Source: Coxiellaceae bacterium UBA6002 (GTDB lineage: Bacteria > Pseudomonadota > Gammaproteobacteria > UBA6002). Taken from it: a DNA stretch of 64,000 nt. Below, piece after piece: positions 17,839-26,015 of this stretch (within the stretch, counting starts at the first letter, position 1; each line of letters opens with the position of its first letter). The stretch is from assembly GCA_002429595.1 (NCBI GenBank), contig DJAM01000078.1, positions 12,666-76,665 of the forward strand. The letters run 5' to 3'. Both the position numbers and the translations under genes were made by a program. A model generated the notes under the pieces. That model saw only the letters and a program-made list of their open reading frames with translations, was not told where the DNA came from and searched no databases.

Positions 17839-18651
17839 TCATTTCTTGATTGCCCATGCTAAATGAGCAGGCATTGGAAGGATCACTTTGCCCTGTCTAT
17901 TATAGCTATCGACAGAATGACAAGTTGCATTACGTATCTGTTCCAACCGTTCCGAGGATTGCAATTTAAGTAGGCCACCTGTCCGAGCGGTGCCCTTTAG
18001 AAAGGCTTCGAAGAGCGCATCAGGTGAATTGAGTTCCCAAGATTGGTTGATTATCTGAGTCTGTGGGCTTGCAAACCCGCAGCTAATAAAGGTATCCCGA
18101 CAATTATTCGGATCGCTAAAATAGAAAAGCGGTGGGGCTGGCGGAATTTCCGCGCTCGGATCACCATAGACTTCGATGGCTTTAAGGATGATCTCAAAGC
18201 CTACTGCATCTTTAGGAAGAGACCATACGGTAAATGCTACCCGACCATTTGGTTTCAAAACCCGGTGTATCTCTCTTAGCGCACTTTCCGGCTGACCAAG
18301 ATGCAAAATACCGAAATTCATCGCTACTGCATCGAAAGTATTGTCTGGGTATTCTTCAAGATTCTCAGCATCCCCCTCATAAAATTCTATGGTGGGATGA
18401 AGATGTTTTGCCCGCGCAATCATTTGAGATGAAAAATCAACTCCAATTGCATTGGCACCCCGTTGTGCTGCTAATGCTGTTAGATGTCCTGGGCCACATG
18501 CTACATCTAACAAACACGTCCCCTGTTCAACATTGAGAACATCAAGCATGGAAGGAATAACCTGCTGTGTCAGATGACTAAATGATGCATCATAGTGATC
18601 GACAGCATTTTGCCACGCGTTGCGTTCAAACTCTTTAAATTCCTGTTGCAT
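17839..18651 (-). CDS. SAM-dependent methyltransferase (UbiE-like)
   Basis: A 270-residue class I methyltransferase. Motif I is CLLDVACGPGHLTALAAQRG (about 47-66), post-I is GVDFSSQMIARAK, then FYEGDAENLEEYPDNTFDAV and MNFGILHLGQPESALREIHR with VLKPNGRVAFTVW. This resembles small-molecule methylases of the UbiE/Methyltransf_11 group. GAGGG lies 7 nt before the ATG. The substrate is unknown. It is 134 nt upstream of the other methyltransferase gene on the same strand, but the gap suggests separate expression. The reading frame is intact. Confidence 0.88.
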   Translation of the reverse strand: MQQEFKEFERNAWQNAVDHYDASFSHLTQQVIPSMLDVLNVEQGTCLLDVACGPGHLTALAAQRGANAIGVDFSSQMIARAKHLHPTIEFYEGDAENLEEYPDNTFDAVAMNFGILHLGQPESALREIHRVLKPNGRVAFTVWSLPKDAVGFEIILKAIEVYGDPSAEIPPAPPLFYFSDPNNCRDTFISCGFASPQTQIINQSWELNSPDALFEAFLKGTARTGGLLKLQSSERLEQIRNATCHSVDSYNRQGKVILPMPAHLAWAIKK

Positions 18652-18799
18652 ATAGTGCCCTCGCTGTAACTTCTAAATGCGCTGCCCGTTGCGGTTTTTG
18701 TTATCGCTTTGTCTTTCTTAGGTTGCTGATGTCAAATTCTATAGCTGGTTTAGCACTCAGTAAATTGCAGAAGGAAATTCAGGACAATCAATAGGTATC

Positions 18800-19282
18800 T
18801 CATAAATTAATACTCATTACCGTTACACAATGACCAAAAAGCTCATCGTTACCGATTTGAGTCCATCCTAATCGCTTATACCACTTAGGAATCGTTCGGT
18901 CGAATGCGAGTAGATATAGCATCTGATGACCTAATTTCTTTGCTTCATGTTTCACTGTGTTAATAAGTATTTCACCTAATTGACATCCTCGATAACTTGG
19001 ATCGACAACCAGACTGCCTAACCAGGGAGTATCAAAAGGTCGAATGCCATCATTTTCACGTAAACAGACCATGCCTATCGGCTTATCATTATGAAGTGCT
19101 ACGAAAGCCATAGGCATATTATCCCTATTCAAATGGGAGGCTAATTTCTGTTCAGCTTTTTCAATGGAAGAATCAGGCACCCAATGGCGACTGATTTCTT
19201 CGTACCAAAGTTTTGCAAGAGACGGCAAATGCCATTGGCAGTCAACAAGCAGTTTGATTTCATTTTTTTTAGATATCATCAT
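18800..19282 (-). CDS. GNAT N-acetyltransferase
   Basis: A 160-residue single-domain acetyltransferase. It has PIGMVCLRENDG, the central strand WLGSLVVDPSYRGCQLGEIL (acetyl-CoA loop, with R-G-x-x-L-G), then AKKLGHQMLYLLAFDR and WYKRLGWTQIGN. This order fits GNATs acting on small molecules. Two adjacent ATG codons start the frame and the ribosome binding site is weak. It follows the NTF2-like gene by 9 nt, so it is likely the last gene of an operon with that gene and the arylamine N-acetyltransferase. Confidence 0.85.
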   Translation of the reverse strand: MMISKKNEIKLLVDCQWHLPSLAKLWYEEISRHWVPDSSIEKAEQKLASHLNRDNMPMAFVALHNDKPIGMVCLRENDGIRPFDTPWLGSLVVDPSYRGCQLGEILINTVKHEAKKLGHQMLYLLAFDRTIPKWYKRLGWTQIGNDELFGHCVTVMSINL

Positions 19283-19291
19283 TAAACAACT

Positions 19292-19753
19292 CTAGAGTTT
19301 TTGCTCTGATTCTCTGACAGGGCCATTATTCATAATAGAATTTATTTCACTCTCAACAATTGTGCATTGATGATACAGTATTTTCCACTCGCTATTACAT
19401 TTACGCCAAATGGTACTGCGTCTTGTGACTCTGGTTTTATTTTGAATGAGAACGTAAGTAAGCAAATAATTATTTTCGTCTATTTTAGTAGACTGAAAAT
19501 CTTTTGTTTCCCAAATATCCTGATACTCTGGGTCATTATAGCGCTCTAATAATGTATTTATGACATCTTGCTTGGTATAGACGTTTCCAGATGCACCAAC
19601 CTCCCAAAATTCTTCACACATCTGATTTAGAATATCTCGTTCAGCTTTGCCAAACTTATCGGGGTGATGGAAAATAGGCTCGCGACTCTTCAGTTCTTCT
19701 AATATCTGATTTTTGTTGCAATTTGTATCAGAGCAAGCTACGACATCTTTCAT
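19292..19753 (-). CDS. NTF2-like / DUF4440-type protein
   Basis: A 153-residue protein. From residue 30 it has the alpha-plus-beta cone fold pattern of DUF4440/SnoaL-like proteins: ERDILNQMCEEFWEVGASGN, YTKQDVINTLLERY, then strands ending WRKCNSEWKILYHQCTIVE. Such domains bind or modify small molecules; no catalytic assignment is possible. GAGGA precedes the ATG. It lies 43 nt after the arylamine N-acetyltransferase gene and 9 nt before the GNAT gene, so a three-gene operon is plausible. Confidence 0.75.
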   Translation of the reverse strand: MKDVVACSDTNCNKNQILEELKSREPIFHHPDKFGKAERDILNQMCEEFWEVGASGNVYTKQDVINTLLERYNDPEYQDIWETKDFQSTKIDENNYLLTYVLIQNKTRVTRRSTIWRKCNSEWKILYHQCTIVESEINSIMNNGPVRESEQKL

Positions 19754-19796
19754 ATAATTTTCCTCATTAAATACATGTCAAGCCACCATCACCTTC

Positions 19797-20750
19797 TTAC
19801 AATTTTAAATTAAGAGACATTTCTTCTAATTCTTTCTCAGAGAAATCTGGCCCGATACTCCACCTTCTATTAGGCACGGGGAATTTACTATCAGTGCACA
19901 TTTTCTGTAGCATTGTTTTAGTAATACCCTTTAATGCAAAATCAGTTTCTAATTTATGAACAGGATTATCATTATTCAGAACTTCTTTTTTATATTCACC
20001 GTTATCTTCTTCAGAATAAGTTATTTTATTGGAAAGATTATCCCAAAATAACGTTTTAGAGCCGTTGGGTGTGATTTTCCCCACTACCGTTTTGCTATCT
20101 CGAATTCCTATCGTATTCGGAAATCTCTCAAGTTTAAGCATGGTCAGTGCAAATTGTTTATCATCTATCTGTTTTAAATCTGTTTGAATAAGCTGTACCC
20201 AGTTACCCGCTTGTAAACGTTCTAATACATAAATCCCTTCTGAGAAATAAAACCTAAATTGATCATACTGTTGCTTCAGAATTTCGCCATTGCTATCAAC
20301 CCTGATAGGAAATCGAGGGCTACAAGGTCCAAGACCTGGATCGAGATAAAATCGCTCTCCATGTATTGTTACTACTAAAATCATGTGTGTCGCAGGTAAA
20401 CTTAGCAGCTCTTTGGAGTTAATTCTTAAACCATTTAATACTCTTGCCAGACACCGGTGGACCTCATAACCCAAACTTTGCAATATCACAAACAATAACT
20501 GCCCATTTTCCAAACAATAGCCATGATGAGAAGACAGCAGCTGCTGGTAGCTCGATAAGGCTAAAGATTCACGTTGGACTGGATGCTGCTGGCTGATCCG
20601 ACGTAAGGCAAAATTGCTATAAGCAAATTTTAAATGATGTTTAAGATAAATTTTGCTTAAGTAAATTAGTTTTTCCTCACTAGAAAGGGTGTTTACAGGA
20701 ATCTGTACTAAATCAATCTGATTAAAATATTTATCAATTATTTTCTTCAT
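19797..20750 (-). CDS. Arylamine N-acetyltransferase
   Basis: A 317-residue enzyme transferring acetyl from acetyl-CoA to arylamines or related drugs. The catalytic triad is visible: Cys 79 in GYCLENGQL, His 122 in ATHMILVV, and Asp 137 in YLDPGLGP. Upstream, FAYSNFALRRI fits the family's first domain. The C-terminus is somewhat longer than the usual 270-280 residues. AGAGG lies 7 nt before the ATG. It is the probable first gene of an operon with an NTF2-like protein and a GNAT. It likely takes part in xenobiotic acetylation, like several neighbours. Confidence 0.9.
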   Translation of the reverse strand: MKKIIDKYFNQIDLVQIPVNTLSSEEKLIYLSKIYLKHHLKFAYSNFALRRISQQHPVQRESLALSSYQQLLSSHHGYCLENGQLLFVILQSLGYEVHRCLARVLNGLRINSKELLSLPATHMILVVTIHGERFYLDPGLGPCSPRFPIRVDSNGEILKQQYDQFRFYFSEGIYVLERLQAGNWVQLIQTDLKQIDDKQFALTMLKLERFPNTIGIRDSKTVVGKITPNGSKTLFWDNLSNKITYSEEDNGEYKKEVLNNDNPVHKLETDFALKGITKTMLQKMCTDSKFPVPNRRWSIGPDFSEKELEEMSLNLKL

Positions 20751-21095
20751 TCTGATACCTCTACACTTGCTGAATTTATCAATGGGGTTTTTATCTGTTC
20801 CGAAACTAGGTATAGCTTCGTTAATAGAGTAATCAACTTACCATAGCGCTTACCGCTTCAAATATTAAGAGAAAAGCATAAACATCCTGATCATACCACC
20901 ACTCATCAAGAAAACCATCCCATCTAATAACAGAAGTATTTCTCACAAGGTGCCAAAAATTTTCTCTTAGATTGCTAACTTTAAAACCTCAGAAACCCGA
21001 GCCATTTAACTTGGTGGTGCCCCTGCTACGTATACGAGAATAAAGAACAGTTCATTCTAAGCAGGTAAATGAAATAAGCCTAATATAATGAGTAA
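20751..21095. other. Intergenic stretch, possible upstream part of the esterase remnant
   Basis: No intact frame. A short plus-strand stretch near 20920-21050 reads as coding-like but could not be matched to a family. Nothing else was seen. Confidence 0.35.
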
Positions 21096-21506
21096 AAAGC
21101 CGGACTTGCTGCTTTATATACAGGACTTACTTATCCAAAAATCTTTGGCGTTATTACTCAGTCATCAGCTTTATGGTCGATAGAAAAAAGTGTGCTGGAG
21201 AAGCTAGTTGACGATTTTATTTCAATGAAGGCAGAGCGTTTATTTTTAATGGAAGCTGGGTTTTATGAAAATGTCCCACTGGCATGCGAGTTTGCAGATA
21301 ATGATACTCAAAGCCATCTCTATAAACCAGTCTAATAAACATTTGGTTAACTATATGGTTAAACGAGGGATAAAAGTTTTTTTTCACGAGTTTATAGCTG
21401 GTCATAATTATATCTGTTGGCGAAATTCCTTGAATGAGCTCTTTAAAGAACTGTGTGAAATGCGATTTCTGCATATTAACGACAAAAAGAATCATCCAAA
21501 AAGTTA
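21096..21506 (+). pseudogene. Remnant of an enterochelin-esterase-like hydrolase
   Basis: One frame from 21096 reads KAGLAALYTGLTYPKIFGVI then TQSSALWS and MKAERLFLMEAGFYENVPL, typical of the region just after the nucleophile in Fes/esterase-D-type hydrolases. After a frameshift near 21290 a second frame gives NKHLVNYMVKRGIKVFFHEF and IAGHNYICWRNSLNELFKEL, the family's C-terminal Gly-His-x-x-x-x-Trp-Arg motif with the catalytic His. The start, the Ser motif and the first half are missing. An unrelated minus-strand frame over the same region is a shadow. Confidence 0.7.
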
Positions 21507-21585
21507 ATTTAAAAAAGGTAGGAAAGGGTGAGCTTAAACGAATAAGTCAAATCCAAAGGTAAATAAAAAACTGCGCCATAACAAC

Positions 21586-21897
21586 TTACCCCTTGAAATT
21601 AAATCCGATAATAACCTTATCTCCCCCCTCTGCAATCTCGAGAATGCTGTCTTTCACAGAATGAGTAATGCTATCTTCGAAAAAGGAATCTAGCGCTTTC
21701 TGGTCGTTAAAATCAATAGAAAATCCGTGACTGAACGAAGTCGCAGGAGAAGCCTCATGGAATTCGCATTGCCCTCCTACTACAGAGATCATACCGGGAA
21801 TGTATTTTTTAAGCCCCCATAATTGAACTACCAGATCATCCATAACTTTCTTCGAAACAGTTGGCTTTGTCTTGAATAAAATAGTGTGCCTTATCAT
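21586..21897 (-). CDS. Stress-responsive Dabb-type alpha/beta barrel protein
   Basis: A 103-residue protein with the Dabb pattern: N-terminal MIRHTILFKTKPTVSKKVMD, central IPGMISVVGGQCEFHEAS, then FSHGFSIDFNDQKALDSFF and a final VKDSILEIAEGGDKVIIGFN. Dabb proteins are dimeric ferredoxin-like barrels, some with enzymatic roles. GAGGT precedes the ATG. It is transcribed away from the LysR gene at 21990 with a 92-bp gap, the usual arrangement of a LysR regulator and its target. Confidence 0.85.
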   Translation of the reverse strand: MIRHTILFKTKPTVSKKVMDDLVVQLWGLKKYIPGMISVVGGQCEFHEASPATSFSHGFSIDFNDQKALDSFFEDSITHSVKDSILEIAEGGDKVIIGFNFKG

Positions 21898-21989
21898 ACA
21901 TACCTCGCTAGTAAATTTGTAAATTTAGTATATTTTACATTGATGAAGATTCATGAGTAAAATTAATAATTTTTATATAGAATATAAGT

Positions 21990-22907
21990 ATGACTAATAT
22001 TTCAAAACTTAACTTAAACCTGTTACGACCATTAGTAGCTCTCTTAAGAGAGCAAAATGTCTCAAAGGCTGCCAATTTGCTGGGGCTGACCCAATCTGCC
22101 ACCAGCCTAAGCCTCAAGCAGCTACGCGAGTTATTTCAGGACGAATTATTGATCCGAAGCCAAGGCAGCAGAATGACATTGACTGTCTTTGCTAAAACAC
22201 TTCTACAACCTGCTCAAGAAGCACTATATCAGGCAGAAAAAGTGTTCTTAGCCCATATCCCTTTTTACCCCGAGACGAGTACAAAGACCTTTCATATCGG
22301 CATGTCAGATTACATTGCTTATAGGGTGCTACCTAAGCTCATGCAGCACCTTGCATCGGTCGCACCGTTCATCAAAATTGTTCAGCATGCTGTGAATTAC
22401 TTAGATAGCACTCAAGTCTTCGATGATTATGTAATTGACATGGCTATCGGTGATTTTACAAAAGCACCTCTTAGCTTAAAAATGACTTCCCTATTTTCCG
22501 ATAGAGGAATTATTGCAGCAGATAAAAACCACCCTGCCATGAGGTTAAGCAAATTACCACTCAAAGAATTTCTCAAATATCCTCAAGTTTTTGTGGCATT
22601 AGAAGGACAACCTGAAAAAAATTTCATTTTCGACATGCTTCAAGAGCAAGGGCATCATCCTGAGGTGAGGCTGATGACTCCTCATACCCTTATTGCGCTT
22701 CAATCATTACCTGGGACGTTACTCATGACCAATACGGTTGAAGGCCTTGCAAAACCCTTTCTGGAATCATTAGGTCTTGTTGTCCGAGACACTCCTTACA
22801 AACTAAAGAAATATCACGCTAATTTATATTGGCATTCAAAAGATCAGAATGATCCGGCACATCAGTGGTTACGAGAGGTAATAAAAGCTATTTGCAAAAA
22901 TTTATGA
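21990..22907 (+). CDS. LysR-family transcriptional regulator
   Basis: A 305-residue regulator. The N-terminal winged HTH spans about residues 7-65 (LNLLRPLVALLREQNVSKAA, NLLGLTQSATSLSLKQLREL). A linker helix and a two-lobed effector-binding domain follow (FHIGMSDYIAYRVLPKLMQH onward). The length is normal. It is divergent from the Dabb gene with a short shared intergenic region, so that gene is the likely target. The ribosome binding site is weak. The ligand is unknown. Confidence 0.92.
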   Translation: MTNISKLNLNLLRPLVALLREQNVSKAANLLGLTQSATSLSLKQLRELFQDELLIRSQGSRMTLTVFAKTLLQPAQEALYQAEKVFLAHIPFYPETSTKTFHIGMSDYIAYRVLPKLMQHLASVAPFIKIVQHAVNYLDSTQVFDDYVIDMAIGDFTKAPLSLKMTSLFSDRGIIAADKNHPAMRLSKLPLKEFLKYPQVFVALEGQPEKNFIFDMLQEQGHHPEVRLMTPHTLIALQSLPGTLLMTNTVEGLAKPFLESLGLVVRDTPYKLKKYHANLYWHSKDQNDPAHQWLREVIKAICKNL

Positions 22908-22944
22908 TTATATTGTCCATTCAAAGCAGTCATTAATATCCAGA

Positions 22945-23532
22945 TTATACCTCTTTCTTCGCTATCCACACCAAATGTTGTGGCTGATCATTTTTTCTTA
23001 ATAGAATTTTAAACCCATTCTCTTTGAGGTATTTCTCATAGATCGCAGGTGCAAGACTATAAAAGCTTAATGGGTGATTTAGCATATTACTGCTAGTGTC
23101 TTCATACGCCTCATCTCCAGTGGTGAATTCCAAAATACCACCCGTTCTAAGCCAACTTGCAAAGCGAGAAATCATTTTTTCATGATCTGATTTCGGAACA
23201 TGAAAAAGGTTCCACCATTCGAGAACGCCATCGAATTGCTGTTGTAGCAAAATGGTCCTCATATCACCCAGCATAGTTTTCATCTTAGGGCATTTAATCT
23301 TCGCTATTTTTAACAATTCTTTTGAAGCATCAATTCCGGTGACGTCTAATCCATTGCTGATTAAATAATTTGCAATAGGATGACCCGACCCGCATCCTAC
23401 ATCTAGAATATGTGCCTTTGGAGGTAATTCCTTGATGAATAAATCCAGGTATTTTTTCTCCCGATAAAACTCATCTCGCATTTGCGCAAAGCCGGCAGCA
23501 ATATCATCGTAATTATTATCGGAACGACCCAT
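22945..23532 (-). CDS. SAM-dependent methyltransferase
   Basis: A 195-residue class I methyltransferase. Motif I is HILDVGCGSGHPIANYLISN (about 56-75), post-I VTGIDASKELL, then MLGDMRTILLQQQFDGVLEW (motif IV) and LRTGGILEFTTG (motif VI). It is short but complete for the Methyltransf_25 group. It converges on the LysR gene with a 37-nt gap. The substrate is not predictable; the third SAM methyltransferase in this window. Confidence 0.87.
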   Translation of the reverse strand: MGRSDNNYDDIAAGFAQMRDEFYREKKYLDLFIKELPPKAHILDVGCGSGHPIANYLISNGLDVTGIDASKELLKIAKIKCPKMKTMLGDMRTILLQQQFDGVLEWWNLFHVPKSDHEKMISRFASWLRTGGILEFTTGDEAYEDTSSNMLNHPLSFYSLAPAIYEKYLKENGFKILLRKNDQPQHLVWIAKKEV

Positions 23533-23583
23533 TATTTTCTACCCAGAAATTTATCATTTATTTACCGTAAAAACGTTTTATGC

Positions 23584-23838
23584 TCAGCAATGTCTCTTAT
23601 TTGATTTTTTGTCGTTATCTAAACTCTGCATTACATTAAGCTTATGGTGTTTTACCTCAACTACATGACGAGAGCTTTGATTTAAAAAGCACTGCAATTC
23701 TTGAAGAGCATTGCCCAAAATGCCGCCCTCAGGTTTTTTATGCCGATAATACAGCAAACCTTTTTGCTCCAACAACAAACAAAGCCTATGTAGTAAATAT
23801 AATAACAGAAGGCTAATTGTTACAATAATCACTACCAT
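23584..23838 (-). CDS. Small putative single-pass membrane protein
   Basis: An 84-codon frame. Residues 2-22 are strongly hydrophobic (VVIIVTISLLLLYLLHRLCL), followed by a basic, His-rich cytoplasmic-type tail. No family recognised. A GGAAAG lies about 10 nt before the ATG. It sits between the methyltransferase and MerR genes on the same strand. It could be a real small membrane protein or chance. Confidence 0.4.
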   Translation of the reverse strand: MVVIIVTISLLLLYLLHRLCLLLEQKGLLYYRHKKPEGGILGNALQELQCFLNQSSRHVVEVKHHKLNVMQSLDNDKKSNKRHC

Positions 23839-23892
23839 CTTTCTAACTTTCCATTAGTATTGAGAAAACTAAACATTCACAGCAAAATAATT

Positions 23893-23917
23893 TAGCTCCT
23901 ACAATATGCAGGAGCTA
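23893..23917 (-). terminator. Hairpin behind the MerR gene
   Basis: TAGCTCCT and AGGAGCTA form an 8-bp perfect stem with a 9-nt loop just after the MerR stop codon. Read on the minus strand it is followed by AAATTATTTT, a weak T tract. Confidence 0.5.
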
Positions 23918-23925
23918 CAAAAAAA

Positions 23926-24969
23926 TTACTGGGCATGCACCTCTAATGCTCTGCTAATCCAACTGGCTGCTTCCGAATTGAACAAGAGTTTAATATGAAA
24001 CTGTTTAACCATCTCTTGAGGAGAAGGCATCGTGGTTAGGTCCTTTAACTCATGCTGCTGCCTGGCAAGTTCTTGCCATATCATAATACCTGTCATCATT
24101 GGCCTTGAACCGACAGACATGAAATCATCTGTCAAGCCTGTCCATTCGTTGGCGATCTTTTTTCCTATTTCGCTTTCAGGGTCAGCGCTTAAATGATCTA
24201 CGATAGAAGTATACAAAGCATCCCAACGTTTTAACCAATATGAAAGCGTGGCACGACACATCCATAAGGTTCCTTCTGGTGTTATCTCGAAGTGCGTTAA
24301 CGTGCCAGATTTTATACTCTCAAGAAGACTGGAACTTAATTTCACTTGTTGTGTGAATAAAGCTTTCATTTTTTTGGCAAGGTTATGCATAAAAGCAGCA
24401 ACCTTCTCTCCTTCAGGGCCCGCGGGATCACCTAATTCTTTATTATTTAATTGTTCAATGAGTTTATCCCTAGCCATAAATTCTTCGGGAAACTGCTCGT
24501 AAAGAAATAAGTAATCCTCAAATTGTGATTCGGTTAAGGCCTCCCCTGCCCATGTTTTCTTTAATTTGTCTCTTAATGCTTCTGACATATGATACCCCTT
24601 AATTAATGTGATTAGGTCTTTCCAATTAGGAGCCTCAGTTGGCGAGATACCCTTTAGAATTCCCCCAAGCGCATCGGTTACTTGCTGCAAATGAGCCGCT
24701 TGCCTTTTGAGCACTTGCTGTTGTGCTTGGAGATGAGCATAGATGTTGTCGCTTTTTTGGAGTATCGTCTTAATGGTACTTAAGTTAAAACCAAAATACT
24801 TTAAGGCGATAATCTGCTGCAATGTCGCCAAATCTTGCTCGGTATAATAACGATACCCATTAGATGAACGATATGACGGCTTTAATAGGCCTATTTTATC
24901 GTAATGCCTTAGCATACGAATTGAGATATTCGTCATATCACTGATCTCTTTGATGCGCCACTCTGTCAT
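23926..24969 (-). CDS. MerR-family regulator with TipAS-like C-terminal region
   Basis: A 347-residue regulator. The MerR winged HTH is residues 4-72 (RIKEISDMTNISIRMLRHYD, GLLKPSYRSSNGYRYYTEQD). A coiled-coil dimerisation helix follows (about 75-110), then a long helical ligand-binding region of the TipAS type (TESQFEDYLFLYEQFPEEF, MARDKLIEQLNN). TipAS regulators bind antibiotics and activate their own promoters. AGGAG lies 7 nt before the ATG. Directly upstream is a promoter with the 19-bp spacer required for MerR activation (24991-25021), so autoregulation is likely. A second MerR gene of this type is at 45682. Confidence 0.88.
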   Translation of the reverse strand: MTEWRIKEISDMTNISIRMLRHYDKIGLLKPSYRSSNGYRYYTEQDLATLQQIIALKYFGFNLSTIKTILQKSDNIYAHLQAQQQVLKRQAAHLQQVTDALGGILKGISPTEAPNWKDLITLIKGYHMSEALRDKLKKTWAGEALTESQFEDYLFLYEQFPEEFMARDKLIEQLNNKELGDPAGPEGEKVAAFMHNLAKKMKALFTQQVKLSSSLLESIKSGTLTHFEITPEGTLWMCRATLSYWLKRWDALYTSIVDHLSADPESEIGKKIANEWTGLTDDFMSVGSRPMMTGIMIWQELARQQHELKDLTTMPSPQEMVKQFHIKLLFNSEAASWISRALEVHAQ

Positions 24970-24990
24970 TTCAGGCTCCTTTCGATAGTG

Positions 24991-25021
24991 AGGATAGGGT
25001 ATGACATCGTGTCAGGGTCAA
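24991..25021 (-). promoter_or_regulatory. MerR-type promoter with 19-bp spacer
   Basis: On the minus strand TTGACC and TATCCT are separated by exactly 19 bp containing the dyad GACA-CGA-TGTC. An overlong 19-20-bp spacer with a central dyad is the hallmark of promoters activated by DNA distortion by MerR proteins. It lies about 20 bp upstream of the MerR start codon. Confidence 0.72.
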
Positions 25022-25064
25022 TAGGGAAAATGAATATTTTAATGGAAAAAGAAAAAATTAAGTT

Positions 25065-25925
25065 TTATTGAGTAATAGCCCTTACTTCGTGTAAATAGTT
25101 AACCACATTCTTATACTCAGTTTGGTTTAATGAAAAACCATAGTGCTTGGCAACGCTTGAAGCGATCTTATTAAAAATCTCACACATTTTAAATAATTCC
25201 TGCCACATATTCTCATAATCGGCATCGGTATAAGTCTTCTTAAATTCATTCCACAGTTCTGGCTCAAGGCATTCCTGAAGATTTTTACCAAACTTCCCAA
25301 TCACTTTCTGATGGTTTGTTCGAATTGCAGCATACCAAATCAGCAATTTAATTAATTCCTCCTTCACGATCTGTTCTGCAACATACTTAGCATAGGTAAG
25401 TTCTTTTCTGCCAATTCCTTTTGCAACATAGGTCGATACCCATAAAAATTCATTACAGCAATTCGCAAATTCCTTAGCAGAAGGAGGCTTCGGTAAGTAA
25501 TCCTTATCGGAAGGAGCATCAAAAGGCGGAACGATATTATGCTTATCAAGCAGTAAAATACTTTGGCTGTCTCGAGGCATCGCGGATAATCTTTTTACTT
25601 CCAACAAAGTTAAATCTATTCGATTGCCATCTGTAAATTGCATCAAGAAGGCAAATCGATCCTTGGATCTAGGCCAGTGACCATCCATCTCATCTGGTGT
25701 TTGCATAATCAGCATTTCACCAAATTGTGCAGTCCATGTCTGGTCTTTAACAAAAGATTCAACCTCTGTCACAATATAAACAATATCATAATCCTGAAAA
25801 ATATCTTGCTTTGCGCTGGGACTCACTCGTGAGCCATTCATAATCGCTGCTCTTATTCGATCATCTTCTTCCGCAATACGAATAATGAGTTCTAACATCG
25901 TTTTTTCGTCACGTTGCTTTAGCAT
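25065..25925 (-). CDS. Aminoglycoside 6-adenylyltransferase-like protein (AadK/AadE family)
   Basis: A 286-residue nucleotidyltransferase. The active-site region reads RIRAAIMNGSRVSPSAKQD then IFQDYDIVYIVTEVESF, the Gly-Ser plus Asp-x-Asp pattern of streptomycin adenylyltransferases. LIMQTPDEMDG and a Leu-rich helical C-terminal domain follow, and length matches ANT(6). The apparent frame starts with a TTG at 25940; the ATG at 25925 is preferred because it fits family lengths. It would adenylylate streptomycin-like drugs if function is retained. It sits 90 nt behind the ABC exporter, possibly in one operon with it and the ANT at 27825. Confidence 0.88.
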   Translation of the reverse strand: MLKQRDEKTMLELIIRIAEEDDRIRAAIMNGSRVSPSAKQDIFQDYDIVYIVTEVESFVKDQTWTAQFGEMLIMQTPDEMDGHWPRSKDRFAFLMQFTDGNRIDLTLLEVKRLSAMPRDSQSILLLDKHNIVPPFDAPSDKDYLPKPPSAKEFANCCNEFLWVSTYVAKGIGRKELTYAKYVAEQIVKEELIKLLIWYAAIRTNHQKVIGKFGKNLQECLEPELWNEFKKTYTDADYENMWQELFKMCEIFNKIASSVAKHYGFSLNQTEYKNVVNYLHEVRAITQ

Positions 25926-26015
25926 CAACTTTTCTTTCAACTTAATTAATTACTTTCGTCTATGTAACCAGTTGTAAAGCAACTTCTAACAACTGACTGG
26001 TCAGTTCTAACCATT

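Noticed and set aside
21217..21495. A 92-codon minus-strand frame.
   Set aside because: The plus strand of the same region carries esterase motifs, so this is a shadow.
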